Below, in pieces: positions 1 through 9,202 of a stretch of DNA of 64,000 nt. The notes under the pieces were generated by a model. That model ran no database searches. It was not told where the DNA came from and saw nothing but the letters and a program-made list of their open reading frames with translations. Source of the DNA: Rhizobium sp. Root1220 (GTDB taxonomy: Bacteria; Pseudomonadota; Alphaproteobacteria; Rhizobiales; Rhizobiaceae); assembly GCF_001426265.1 (NCBI RefSeq), contig NZ_LMDG01000034.1, positions 358,888 to 422,887 of the forward strand. The letters are read 5' to 3'. Every line of letters starts with the position of its first letter. Position 1 is the first letter of the stretch. Position numbers and translations under genes: made by a program.

Positions 1-1
1 G

Positions 2-1117
2 AACGAAGGCCGCGGCGACATCATCATGGCCAACATGACGGTGACACCCAAACGCCAGGCACAGGTGGATTTCACGGCACCGCTTTTCGACAAGGCATCT
101 GAAGTGCTGGTTACTGGACCGGCAGCCCCGGCCATCAGCTCACTCGACGATCTCGGCGGCAAGGAAGTTTTCGTTCGCGAATCCAGCAGCTACCATGAAC
201 ACTTGACCGCGCTGAACGAAAGCCGGAAGGCAGCAGGAAAGCCGGAGATCACTCTGCACCTGATGGACGAAAGCCTCGAGGACGAGGATCTGATGGAGAT
301 GGTCAACGCCGGTCTTCTGCCCTGGACCGTCGTCGATCAGTACAAAGCTGTGATCTGGATGTCGGTTTTTCCTGACATCAAGGTACGGGACGATGTAGCG
401 ATTGCTTCCGACGGTCAGATCGCATGGGCCATCCGCAAAAATAGTCCGCACCTGAAGGCCATTCTCGACGATTTCGCGACCACTCATCGGGTCGGCACGG
501 CCTTCGGCAATATGCTCCGGACCAAGTTTTACAAAAGCGACAAGATCGTGCGTCGTGCGAGCTCACCGGAAGATCGCGAGAAATTTCGCAACCTGATCGC
601 CATCTTCCGTCAATACGGAAACCAGTATTCCTTCGACTATCTCATGCTCGCAGCACAGGGTTATCAGGAATCCCAACTCAACCAGTCGCGCCGCAGCCCG
701 CGCGGCGCGGTCGGCATAATGCAACTGCTGCCGTCGACGGCGGCCGACAAATCCGTAAACATCAAAGGTATAGACAAGAACGCCGAGCGCAACGTCGAAG
801 CTGGCGCCAAATACCTGCGCCATCTCATCGACACCTACATCGACGATCCGGACCTGACGCCGCGCGAGCAGGTCCTTTTCGCCTTCGCCGCCTACAACGC
901 CGGCCCCGGCAATTTGAGGAAGTTCAGGCACAAGGCGGAAGAAATGAACCTCGACCCCAACGTCTGGTTCGGAAATGTCGAGAACGGCGCGGCAGCGATC
1001 GTCGGTCGTGAGACGGTGCAATATGTCAGCAACATCTACAAATACTACATTGCCTACAGCCTGCTGTCCGACAGGGTCGAAGATTCAGCAACGAAACCGC
1101 AGCAGCAGGTCGAGTAG
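2..1117 (+). CDS. MltF-like lytic transglycosylase, 5' end outside window
   Basis: Periplasmic murein-cleaving enzyme with an N-terminal solute-binding-like module and a C-terminal SLT (goose-lysozyme-like) domain. The frame is open from base 2, so the ATG at 26 is an internal methionine and the true start lies upstream. The solute-binding part shows the family phrase 'ANMTVTPKRQAQVDFTAP'. The SLT domain begins near base 640 with YQESQLNQ, whose glutamate (codon at 668) is the expected catalytic acid, followed by GAVGIMQLLPSTA and AFAAYNAGPGNL, both typical of SLT enzymes. It converges with the membrane protein gene on the other strand, leaving about 9 bases between the stops. The role in wall remodelling is inferred from the family. 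Confidence 0.85.
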   Translation, partial: NEGRGDIIMANMTVTPKRQAQVDFTAPLFDKASEVLVTGPAAPAISSLDDLGGKEVFVRESSSYHEHLTALNESRKAAGKPEITLHLMDESLEDEDLMEMVNAGLLPWTVVDQYKAVIWMSVFPDIKVRDDVAIASDGQIAWAIRKNSPHLKAILDDFATTHRVGTAFGNMLRTKFYKSDKIVRRASSPEDREKFRNLIAIFRQYGNQYSFDYLMLAAQGYQESQLNQSRRSPRGAVGIMQLLPSTAADKSVNIKGIDKNAERNVEAGAKYLRHLIDTYIDDPDLTPREQVLFAFAAYNAGPGNLRKFRHKAEEMNLDPNVWFGNVENGAAAIVGRETVQYVSNIYKYYIAYSLLSDRVEDSATKPQQQVE

Positions 1118-1126
1118 GTCAAATCG

Positions 1127-2350
1127 TCAGAGAAGCAGCAGCTTCTTGAGCACCGAGAAAACCTCCTTGTAGGGAAGTCTGGTAGCACCGACGACCGCGA
1201 AGGGCAGCAAGGCAGCCGCGGCAACCGGCAAAACAGCTGAACGATTTATCAGCATCGCCGAAAGCTTGCGCGTCGTATCATACTGCTTGCCTAGGTCGAC
1301 GATCTCGACGGGCTCTGCGGCCTCTTCCGCGCTGTTGGCAGCGACATTCGCGCCGATAGCCTTCCGCTCCGCGGCGCGCTGGAACGTCGTCGCCTTTGCG
1401 GCCAGCACGAGCAGGCTCTGCTCCTTGAGCATGGCAAGCGGTTTGGAGAAGGCCGAAAGCGGATGCGCGAAGAATGCCAGCACGACAACCAGCCACGCGC
1501 CCATCATTGTCGTGAATGTCCCGGTTGAAAGCGTTTCCTGCATCAGGTGTTTTGCAAACGCGGCGGCGATGGCCGCACTGATGCCGAAGACGAAGAACAT
1601 GTAGGCGTTGGGATACTCGGCGAGAAACGATAAGCCCCCCTTGCCGTCCGGGTGGGTCGCGACAAGACGCAATTCCAGCTTGGCGATCCTCCTGAGCAGC
1701 AACGCCCACACTAGGTGCCGCCAGACCCCGCGAAAAAACAGGAAGACAAACAGCGGAAGGCTTACAAAGATGGTCCACCAGCCCGCGAGCGTCACCTGGT
1801 TGCCATCCGGTGTCACCGTGACCGTCCAGGACGATGTGGCGACATGCTCCCAATTGGCATAGGCGATGACCGAGGCGAACACAGCCAGTGCAAGGCAAGC
1901 AATTTCCGCCGTTCGCGAGTCCCGCTGTCGCAAGGCCCGGTTCACCGCGATGATTGCATCTTTCGTCGCTGCTGGCGCGATCAACGGCGCACGCATGAAT
2001 TGTCGGAGCTTGTGGCGAAGACCCCGCTCGACCTGTTGTTCTGCGAGGACGAAAGCCCCGATCGCGATCATGAACTTTGCCCAGGCACCCGGATCACTCA
2101 GATAGGTCGTCACGGTCGGCGCAGCGGAAAACAGCGAAGGTATCGTGAGAAGGAGCGGAACGAACCAGGCGATCCCGACGAACAGCAACGCTCGCCGGCC
2201 TGTTCGCAGCGCGCGTTCTTGTAGGAGATTCATTCGCCGTTGCAGCTCGTAAAACGGACCGCCGTGCGACGCCAGGAAGTCGATCGTGCTCTGTTTCTCG
2301 GGCACCGACTGTTCCGATGACGGGTGGCTCTGGTTGCCTGCAGCACTCAT
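1127..2350 (-). CDS. multi-span membrane protein of unknown function
   Basis: A 407-residue protein with about seven hydrophobic segments, for example ALLFVGIAWFVPLLLTIPSL, WWTIFVSLPLFVFLFFRGVW and VLPVAAAALLPFAVVGATRL, and a hydrophilic N-terminal 50 residues. I do not recognise a named family. The C terminus is a run of lysines and leucines. No strong ribosome-binding site precedes the ATG. It stands alone on its strand between the transglycosylase and the AraC-type regulator, so context gives no function. Confidence 0.7.
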   Translation of the reverse strand: MSAAGNQSHPSSEQSVPEKQSTIDFLASHGGPFYELQRRMNLLQERALRTGRRALLFVGIAWFVPLLLTIPSLFSAAPTVTTYLSDPGAWAKFMIAIGAFVLAEQQVERGLRHKLRQFMRAPLIAPAATKDAIIAVNRALRQRDSRTAEIACLALAVFASVIAYANWEHVATSSWTVTVTPDGNQVTLAGWWTIFVSLPLFVFLFFRGVWRHLVWALLLRRIAKLELRLVATHPDGKGGLSFLAEYPNAYMFFVFGISAAIAAAFAKHLMQETLSTGTFTTMMGAWLVVVLAFFAHPLSAFSKPLAMLKEQSLLVLAAKATTFQRAAERKAIGANVAANSAEEAAEPVEIVDLGKQYDTTRKLSAMLINRSAVLPVAAAALLPFAVVGATRLPYKEVFSVLKKLLLL

Positions 2351-2483
2351 GGCAGCTGAGTCCGCGCATGTCGAGAAGACGTGGTCATCGGCCGTGGATC
2401 AATCAGAAACATGGATGCCAACTCCCCGCGACCGCATTCGCCTTCAAAACCAGCGGCCAGAACCAATTTGGCCCCCGGCTCAG

Positions 2484-3623
2484 TCACCCCTGCAACCGGC
2501 GCAGCAGTACGCCAAGGCGCTCTTCCGACGGGCAATCTTCGAGGTCTAGCCGAATTGGTATCCCGCCTCCGCCTCGGTGCCTCACCTCGCTCGGGCTGTC
2601 GCCGAACGCTCGTTTGAACGCGCGGCTGAACTCTGCGCCGTCGCTGAAACCGCACTCTTCGGCAATCTGAAATATGAGGCGCCGATCGTTGGGGTCTGTC
2701 AACGCAGCATAGGCACTCAGCAAACGGCGGTGTTGAATATAATGCATCACCCCGCCAAAGGGCTCGAACAGGTTGTAAAGCCGCGTACGCGAGATACCGA
2801 GTTCCCGCCGCACCAGCTCACTCCCTAGTTTTGGGTCGAGCAACCGGCTGCGTACCAACTGCCTTGCCCTTTCCAGCAGGACATTGGCGATCGGTCCCTC
2901 CGCAGCCTCAATATGGTCGGCGCATGGCGACACGCATGCAAGTATCATCGCCCGCGTTGCCGCCGCGAGCCCTGGGAGATCACTCTGGGTAAGCATTGGC
3001 AGTCGATTTGCGACATCGATCAGGTAGTCCGAAAACAGTCGGCCCATGCCGGTCCCAAGCGTGGAAAATTCGGCCGCGCCAAGGGTAGCCGCGGTTTCAA
3101 GGGACAGATCGCGCGGCACAAAGAGCATAAGCATCTCGCTTTTGTCCACTGCGCCAGTGAAGGGGCGACCAAGCGAATGAATCTGGACCTCACCCGGACC
3201 TGCCGCAAACGCGGTCCTCTCGGCATCTGTCCGGATCGATCCGGACAGCAGGACGGTCATTGTCCAGTGATCAACGGGATCCCGTCGAACATGCCCGGGC
3301 AAGCTCGCAAACGCCAGGCTGTCGGTGCTGATCTGCGCGAGGACGAGGCTGCCCAGATCCCAGAGTTTCTGTTGGCCGCTGAATTCAGCGGTCGTGGGAT
3401 CCACGTCAGCCAGCTCGAGCATGGCGGCGAAACTATTGCGCCATGCGGCAAACTGATCCGAGCGCGCCAGCCCGGCTGTCGAAAATTCGAAATGCGGCAG
3501 GAACGACGACTTGCCCGCCACTGGTGCATCGTCAACTGCGTCGCAGTCCGCAGTCGTGCCGCTCTGGTTGTTCAGTTGCCCTTCGAGTAACGCAGCATCC
3601 CGGATGATATCTTCGGTCATCAT
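2484..3623 (-). CDS. AraC-family transcriptional regulator
   Basis: A 379-residue regulator. The first 250 residues resemble the AraC_binding_2 sensor domain, and the last 100 carry two helix-turn-helix units: ELGISRTRLYNLFEPFGG and the second unit IAEECGFSDGAEFSRAFKRA, ending in the AraC signature region. The start (ATGATG) follows a strong GGAGGTGACGCG ribosome-binding site and overlaps by four bases (ATGA) the stop of a small upstream ORF on the same strand, suggesting translational coupling. The target genes cannot be told from the sequence. Confidence 0.85.
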   Translation of the reverse strand: MMTEDIIRDAALLEGQLNNQSGTTADCDAVDDAPVAGKSSFLPHFEFSTAGLARSDQFAAWRNSFAAMLELADVDPTTAEFSGQQKLWDLGSLVLAQISTDSLAFASLPGHVRRDPVDHWTMTVLLSGSIRTDAERTAFAAGPGEVQIHSLGRPFTGAVDKSEMLMLFVPRDLSLETAATLGAAEFSTLGTGMGRLFSDYLIDVANRLPMLTQSDLPGLAAATRAMILACVSPCADHIEAAEGPIANVLLERARQLVRSRLLDPKLGSELVRRELGISRTRLYNLFEPFGGVMHYIQHRRLLSAYAALTDPNDRRLIFQIAEECGFSDGAEFSRAFKRAFGDSPSEVRHRGGGGIPIRLDLEDCPSEERLGVLLRRLQG

Positions 3624-3880
3624 CGCGTCACCTCCAGTTGGCCGATGGCGGGACGCAATCGGCGCTGAGTTTCGGAAAGTTCTCGCTTACGGAAAACAGG
3701 CACGCGGCGGTCGTCGGACGTGACGAACGCTTGCACACCACCGGGAAAAACAGGAGATGCGGTTTGTGGGAAGAGGCTGCCGTCAGAACTCCTCAAGTTC
3801 CCGACAGCTGCCAGACCCGAAGCCGAATTTACAGCAGTGGAAAAGGCGTTTGAGGGAACGTAAGAAAATGTGCATTTCAT
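3620..3880 (-). CDS. small leader ORF upstream of the AraC-type regulator
   Basis: An 86-residue ORF with no recognised domain. It deserves listing because its ATG has a good purine-rich ribosome-binding site (GAGAGGAGAGTACG) and its TGA overlaps the regulator's ATG in an ATGA arrangement. The product is rich in Ser, Val and Arg and begins MKCTFSYVPSNAF. It could be a short regulatory partner, a leader that couples translation, or chance. A perfect 17-bp palindrome lies just upstream at 3897-3913. Confidence 0.4.
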   Translation of the reverse strand: MKCTFSYVPSNAFSTAVNSASGLAAVGNLRSSDGSLFPQTASPVFPGGVQAFVTSDDRRVPVFRKRELSETQRRLRPAIGQLEVTR

Positions 3881-4193
3881 TCGTACTCTCCTCTCGGGCC
3901 CACGAGGTGGGCCGGATGACGTCTGAATGATGCAAGCGATATGTTATTCCCAGACCTGGAAGGCGACCTTTCTTCGCCCGCAGCGGAAAGCGCCGACGCG
4001 CTTTACAGCCGCCTTTTCAGTATATTGCGACGTGCCCCTCTGGCAGTCGATCTGAGCCCCCGCTTGCAATCTATCCTTTTCGACCTCTCTTCTCAACCCT
4101 CAGATGCAGCAACGCTTATGTAACGTCGCTGCGAGGCATGCAGGCTGCGCCCGCGCCCAAATTGACTGCATCGCACAAGGCGATGCGCCGAAT
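3881..4193. other. gene-poor interval with a palindrome and a possible 60-residue ORF
   Basis: This 313-base stretch separates the leader ORF (minus strand) from the end of the permease gene. It contains the palindrome at 3897-3913. On the plus strand an ORF of 60 codons (3941-4123, beginning MLFPDLEGDLSS) has protein-like composition but no ribosome-binding site and no recognised similarity, so it is not called as a gene. Confidence 0.5.
3897..3913. promoter_or_regulatory. palindrome GGCCCAC-GAG-GTGGGCC
   Basis: Perfect 7-bp arms around a 3-base spacer, 17 bases upstream of the ATG of the small leader ORF and just upstream of its ribosome-binding site. It could be an operator (possibly autoregulatory for the AraC-type protein) or a hairpin in the mRNA leader. 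Confidence 0.4.
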
Positions 4194-5237
4194 TCATACC
4201 TTGCTGTCCATGTCGCTGCTTGAACCGCCAGACAACAATGTTGCGACCCATTTTCCCGACGGCGTCCCGGCGCAATAGACGATGAACGCGATCAGGATCG
4301 GCACGCCGATAAAGGCACCCGAAATTCCCCACATGAAGCTCCAGAAGAATACCGCGAAAATGACCGCGAACGGCGATATCGCCAACGAAGCCCCCGTCAG
4401 CCGTGGCTCCAGATAGCTCCCGATGATGAATTGGATGATGTTGAGGCTCGCGAAGATCAATCCCGCGGCCTGCCAGGAATCGAATTGCGCGATGGCAAAC
4501 AGCGTCGGAAGCGCCGTCGCGACAAACGCGCCAAGAAATGGGATGTAGTTGAGGGCGAATGCGATCGCACCCCACGCCCCGGCGAGTTCTAGTCCCGCGC
4601 CGAGTGCAAAAAGCCAGACCACCAATCCGGTGAGAACGCTGGCGAAGGTGCGGACGATCATGAACCGTCGCAGCTTTGTACCGATGACGCGGTTAGCCGC
4701 CAGTATACGCATTCCGTAAGGCTGGGCGGCGGGCGCGACGAGGCGTGCATTGAAGTCCTCAACCTCGAGCAGGCCAAGCATGACGAAGATGAAGATCAGC
4801 AGGGCAAAACCGGCGAAACTGTTCACGCGCCCAGCCATCCCCTGCACAAAACGGACCAGCCAGGTAACATCGAACCTGTCCGCGAGGGGACCCGCGACGG
4901 CGAGACCATGCCCTTCAAGCCAGGTTGTCCAGTCCACATAGATCGTCTGGAACCGATCGGCGTTGAGAAAGAGCCATTGTGCAAGCTTCCCAAAACCCCA
5001 TGCCACCGACGAACCGATGGCCAAAATCACGACCATGGTGACGACCAGCGTGATCAGAAGTGCCACGAGTTTGGGCAGCCACCGCTGCAAGGCCGCCTGG
5101 CATGGCCACACCAGTGCAATGACGAACAGGGAAAAGATCAGCGGCGCAAAGATCGACTGTGCGACATAGAGCAAAGCCAGTACGAGGATACCGGTCGCTA
5201 CCGAGCCGATCATTCGACTGCCGCCTGCTTCAACCAT
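4194..5237 (-). CDS. AI-2E/PerM-family membrane transporter
   Basis: A 347-residue inner-membrane protein with about eight hydrophobic segments. The overall pattern fits the family once called UPF0118: paired N-terminal spans, a central soluble loop, then long C-terminal spans with FALNYIPFLGAFVATALPTL and SYLEPRLTGASLAISPFAV, the characteristic GxxLEPRLTG-like motif. Members export autoinducer-2 or exchange ions; the substrate here is unknown. It precedes no other gene within 150 bases on its strand. A 14-bp palindrome (GGAGAC-CA-GTCTCC, 5309-5322) lies about 70 bases upstream. Confidence 0.85.
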   Translation of the reverse strand: MVEAGGSRMIGSVATGILVLALLYVAQSIFAPLIFSLFVIALVWPCQAALQRWLPKLVALLITLVVTMVVILAIGSSVAWGFGKLAQWLFLNADRFQTIYVDWTTWLEGHGLAVAGPLADRFDVTWLVRFVQGMAGRVNSFAGFALLIFIFVMLGLLEVEDFNARLVAPAAQPYGMRILAANRVIGTKLRRFMIVRTFASVLTGLVVWLFALGAGLELAGAWGAIAFALNYIPFLGAFVATALPTLFAIAQFDSWQAAGLIFASLNIIQFIIGSYLEPRLTGASLAISPFAVIFAVFFWSFMWGISGAFIGVPILIAFIVYCAGTPSGKWVATLLSGGSSSDMDSKV

Positions 5238-5394
5238 GCTTGCCCCTAGAATATTGCACCGTCAGCCCCGAGCGCAGTCTCGCAAATCGTTGTCGTATTG
5301 GATCACGCGGAGACCAGTCTCCACCGCCGCGCGAAACAGCCAATACCTTGGCCTCGTCCCGCGCGGGTCGTTCGATGCGGTTGATAATCGGAAA

Positions 5395-5892
5395 CTAGCT
5401 TGCCGCGGTTGCCTTTTGCAGAGCGTCACGCAGGACCTGTTCCTTCGTTTCGTCGAGAGAGGTCTTCAGCACGACTCCGCCGTAGGCCGATATTTCCTTG
5501 AGCACCTTGTCCGCGGTCATCTCCTGGATCAGCACGAACAGCGCCCCGTTCCCCGGCTGAAGGTTTGCGGCGAGATCCTTCATGAAGGCATCGTTGATAC
5601 CAACGTCGGTCAAGGCTCCGCCAATGGCTCCCGACGCCGCACCAACCGCTACCCCCAGCAGTGGATTGAGAAACAGGACACCGATCAGCAGGCCCCAGAA
5701 ACTCCCGGACGCTGCACCGGCAGCCGTCGTGTTGACCAACTGGTTCAATTTGATTTTGCCGCCTTCCGTCTTCGTGGCGATGACGGCATCTCCGACCTTG
5801 ATCAAGTATTCCTTCTGCAATTCGAAGAGACGTTGACGCACTTCCTCGGCTTTTGCTTCGGTAGGATAAACAATTGCAATCAGATCAGACAT
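5395..5892 (-). CDS. DUF1269-family membrane protein
   Basis: A 165-residue protein beginning MSDLIAIVYPTEAKAEEVRQRL, typical of DUF1269. A central glycine-rich hydrophobic region (roughly residues 58-95, AAGAASGSFWGLLIGVLFLN and AVGAASGAIGGALTD) is probably a membrane hairpin, flanked by soluble ferredoxin-like halves. The biochemical role of the family is not established; members are often linked to stress response. A partial copy of a repeated upstream motif (GCATAGAATCC, 5970-5980) lies about 80 bases upstream. Confidence 0.85.
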   Translation of the reverse strand: MSDLIAIVYPTEAKAEEVRQRLFELQKEYLIKVGDAVIATKTEGGKIKLNQLVNTTAAGAASGSFWGLLIGVLFLNPLLGVAVGAASGAIGGALTDVGINDAFMKDLAANLQPGNGALFVLIQEMTADKVLKEISAYGGVVLKTSLDETKEQVLRDALQKATAAS

Positions 5893-6112
5893 GATTACTC
5901 CCCCTTCGACAGGGCTTTGAACAGGATTGCCAACGCCAAATCATAGCCGGGAATGTACCGAAGAAATTAGCATAGAATCCCGCAGCTTTGCATTCCGTCT
6001 CTTTCTTTCGCCGCCGGAGCCGCGCGGACGCCTCTCCGCAACGCCGCGCACAGACGAACCGAACCGCCGCAGCCGGTCCCGATACTCCGGCACTGACCAG
6101 ATGCGAGCGCCG

Positions 6113-9100
6113 TCAGCCCCCAGCCGCGGCTGGCGCCGCCACGCTCGCCTTGACCTTGTCCGGCTCGGCTTCCGCGGGAATTCTGAACCACAGTACATAG
6201 AGCACCGGCAGGAAGATCAGCGTGAGTGCCGCCGCAACCACCAGACCGCCGATGACGGTAAAGGCAAGGGGTGACCAGAATGGATCGCGTATGATCGGCA
6301 GCATGCCGAGGACTGTGGATCCCGCCGTCAGAAAAACCGGCCGCAACCGTTGCGCGGTGACGTCGATAACGCTCCGCCAGCTTCGGCCTTTTTCCTCGAT
6401 CGCGAGATCGATCTGGTCGATCAGCACCACGGAGTTTCGGGTAATCATGCCGATAAGCGCGATCATCCCGAGCACGGCGATGAAACCCACCGGAGTGTTG
6501 GTCAAGAGCATAATCAGTACCACGCCGATCAGTCCCAGCGGCACGACGCTGATCACGAGCAGCAACCGCTGCACGCTTTGCAACTGAAACATCAGGACAA
6601 TGAGGATGACGATCCCCATCACCGGCAGCATGTCGACAACCGAGGCTAGCCCCTCTTCGGCACCTTCGACGGCGCCGCCAACCTCTATCGGGTAGCGCGG
6701 GTTGGCCTTGCGCACCTCGGCGATCTTGCTGGCTGCGGCTTCGACGACGCCGGCGGCCAGCACGCCTTCGGCCGTATCCGCTTGAACAGTTATTGTGGTT
6801 GAACCATCGCGGCGCCAGATGACGGGCTGCGTCGTCTGATAGTCAATCGTCGCGATGCTCGAAAGCGGCACCGTGTGATTGGGGCCGACCGGGATTTGCA
6901 GCGTGCGGATCGTGCTGATGTCGACACGCTCCTCTGCCGTGGCCCGGGCAACCACGTTGACGAGGTAGATCGAGTCCCGGACCTGCGTAATCGGGATGCC
7001 GGATGCCGTCGCAAACAGCGTCTGGGCGATCACGGAGGAATTCAGTCCCACCAGGCGAGCGCGGTCTTGATCGACGTTGATGACGATTTTCCTGACTGGT
7101 TCATTCCAATCCAGATTTGGCTGAACCACGCCCGGAACCTTGCTGATGGCATCGGCCACTTGCCAGGCGACATTGCGGACGCCCGGGATATCAGGTCCGC
7201 TCACACGATACTGGACGGGCCAGCCGACCGGTGGTCCCATTTCGAGCGGCGATACACGCACGACGATGTCGGGCAGCTTTTCGTCGAGCACCTTCTGCAA
7301 GCGTGCCTGCAGCGCATCACGTGCGCCGACACTCTTGGCGATGACCACCGCCTGCGCGCGGGATGGAGCCGGAGCCTGAAGATCCATCGACAGATAGAAG
7401 CGAACCGGATCGGAGCCGACGTAGAAACTCCAGTCCGCCACATCCTCGTCGGCGGCAAGCACCTCTTCGGCCTTTGACACTTCGACGGCCGTTGCCTCCT
7501 GCGATGCACTCTGCGGAAGGGTCAGTTGCAAGATGAGTTCAGGCCTGTCGGATGCCGGAAAGAATTGCCGCTTCATGGCGGACGATCCGATGAGCGCCAC
7601 CGCAAACATCGCCGCCGTGGCGAGAACCACCACGACGCGCATCCGCATGCACGCACGCAGAAAATTCTTGAAGCCTCGGATCAGCGCGCTATCCGGCTTA
7701 GGGCCTGTTGCAGTGCCCGATTTGAGGACGGCAAGACCGATGATCGGTGTCAGCAATACGGCCACCAGCCAGGACACGATGAGCGCAAAACCGATGACCA
7801 GGAAAAGGGATCGCGCATACTCGCCCGACGAACTCCTCGCAAAACCCACCGGGATGAAACCGGCAATTGTCACCAACGTGCCCGCGAGCATCGGAAATGC
7901 AGTCGAGGTATAGGCGTGAGATGCCGCCTGAACGCGCTCATAGCCCTGCTCGAGTTTGGCCATCATTGTCTCGACGGTTACCATCGTGTCATCGATCATC
8001 AGCGTCAGCGCGATGATCAAGGCGCCGAGCGAGACGCGCTGCAGGGCGATACCCGTAATGTCCATGAACAGGAAGGTCAGTGCGAGAACAAGCGGTATGG
8101 AGACGGCAACGGCGATGCCGGCACGCAGCCCTAGCGCAAGGAAACTGACGCCGAGAACGATAACGACCGCCTGCCCCAGCGACGTGGTGAAGCCGCGAAT
8201 GGCAGTCTTGACCACCGCCGGCTGGCTCGCCACATGCGTCAGGTTGATACCGAGCGGCAAGTCATCCTCGAGCTTCTGCATCATCGCATCGATGTTTTGA
8301 CCGAGCTGCAGAATGTCGCCGCCGGACGCCATCGAAATGGCGATGCCGATCGCCGGCTTGCCCTTGATGCGGAAGCGTGGCTGCGGCGGATCAACCGTTC
8401 CCCGCACCACGCTGGCGATATCGCCGAGACGTACGAAACCGGACGTGGTCGGAATGTTCAGCTGTCTGAGGGTGGTCTCGTCGGCAAGGCTGCCGGATAC
8501 CTGCAGGATGGTCCGATCCTGCGCGGAGGTTATGAGCCCCGCAGGCAGAACCGCATTCTGCGCCTGGATTGTTCCGATCACCGTCGACGCACTGAGGCCC
8601 AGGCTTGCCAGCCGCTCGGTCGAGAACTCGATGTAGATGGTTTCGTCCTGCGTGCCGATCAGCTGGACCTTGCCTATATTCTCGATCTGGAGCAGGCGGT
8701 TGCGGGCCTCGTAAGCCCAGTCGCGCACTTCGCGATCGCTGAAGCCGTCGGAGGTAAAACCGTATATGATGCCGAAGGTATCGCCGAAATCGTCGTTGAA
8801 GAATGGTCCTCGCACGCCAGCCGGCAGCGTCGACACCATGTCGCCGACTTTCTTTCGGGCCTGATACCAGGATTCCCCGACCAGATCAGCTGGGGTCGAA
8901 TCGTCGAGCGTTACGTAGACAATCGATTGCCCGGCCGTCGTCAGGCTGCGCAGGCTGTCGAGATGTGGAACCTCCTCGAGCGTCCGCTCGAGACGCTCGG
9001 TAATCTGATCGGCCGTCTGCTCTATCGTCCCTCCCGGCCAACCGGCGGAGACGATCATCGTCTTGAAGGTGAACTCCGGGTCTTCGTCGCGACCCAGGTT

Positions 9101-9202
9101 GATGTAGGCAAGAACGCCCGCAATGGCGCTCAGAAGCACGAGGAAGATGACAAGACTCTGCCGCTGGATCGCCCAGCCCGAAAGGTTGAAGCCATCGTTC
9201 AT
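6113..9202 (-). CDS. RND-family efflux permease
   Basis: A 1029-residue inner-membrane pump of the hydrophobe/amphiphile RND class. It shows the N-terminal span followed by a large periplasmic loop, then a span cluster containing LGALIIALTLMIDDTMVTVE and GFIPVGFARSSSGEYARSLF, the acidic proton-relay region and the conserved phenylalanine/glycine motif, with a second repeat ending in FLPVLYVLWFRIP. The length is normal for the family. It overlaps the adaptor gene by four bases (ATGA), so the two form one operon. No outer-membrane channel gene is adjacent, so an unlinked TolC-type protein is expected. Substrate unknown. Confidence 0.93.
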   Translation of the reverse strand: MNDGFNLSGWAIQRQSLVIFLVLLSAIAGVLAYINLGRDEDPEFTFKTMIVSAGWPGGTIEQTADQITERLERTLEEVPHLDSLRSLTTAGQSIVYVTLDDSTPADLVGESWYQARKKVGDMVSTLPAGVRGPFFNDDFGDTFGIIYGFTSDGFSDREVRDWAYEARNRLLQIENIGKVQLIGTQDETIYIEFSTERLASLGLSASTVIGTIQAQNAVLPAGLITSAQDRTILQVSGSLADETTLRQLNIPTTSGFVRLGDIASVVRGTVDPPQPRFRIKGKPAIGIAISMASGGDILQLGQNIDAMMQKLEDDLPLGINLTHVASQPAVVKTAIRGFTTSLGQAVVIVLGVSFLALGLRAGIAVAVSIPLVLALTFLFMDITGIALQRVSLGALIIALTLMIDDTMVTVETMMAKLEQGYERVQAASHAYTSTAFPMLAGTLVTIAGFIPVGFARSSSGEYARSLFLVIGFALIVSWLVAVLLTPIIGLAVLKSGTATGPKPDSALIRGFKNFLRACMRMRVVVVLATAAMFAVALIGSSAMKRQFFPASDRPELILQLTLPQSASQEATAVEVSKAEEVLAADEDVADWSFYVGSDPVRFYLSMDLQAPAPSRAQAVVIAKSVGARDALQARLQKVLDEKLPDIVVRVSPLEMGPPVGWPVQYRVSGPDIPGVRNVAWQVADAISKVPGVVQPNLDWNEPVRKIVINVDQDRARLVGLNSSVIAQTLFATASGIPITQVRDSIYLVNVVARATAEERVDISTIRTLQIPVGPNHTVPLSSIATIDYQTTQPVIWRRDGSTTITVQADTAEGVLAAGVVEAAASKIAEVRKANPRYPIEVGGAVEGAEEGLASVVDMLPVMGIVILIVLMFQLQSVQRLLLVISVVPLGLIGVVLIMLLTNTPVGFIAVLGMIALIGMITRNSVVLIDQIDLAIEEKGRSWRSVIDVTAQRLRPVFLTAGSTVLGMLPIIRDPFWSPLAFTVIGGLVVAAALTLIFLPVLYVLWFRIPAEAEPDKVKASVAAPAAAGG

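Noticed and set aside
1131..1146. Hairpin AGAAGC-AGCA-GCTTCT as a terminator between two convergent genes
   Set aside because: It lies inside the last codons of the membrane protein gene (Lys/Leu codons) and has no T-run on either side.
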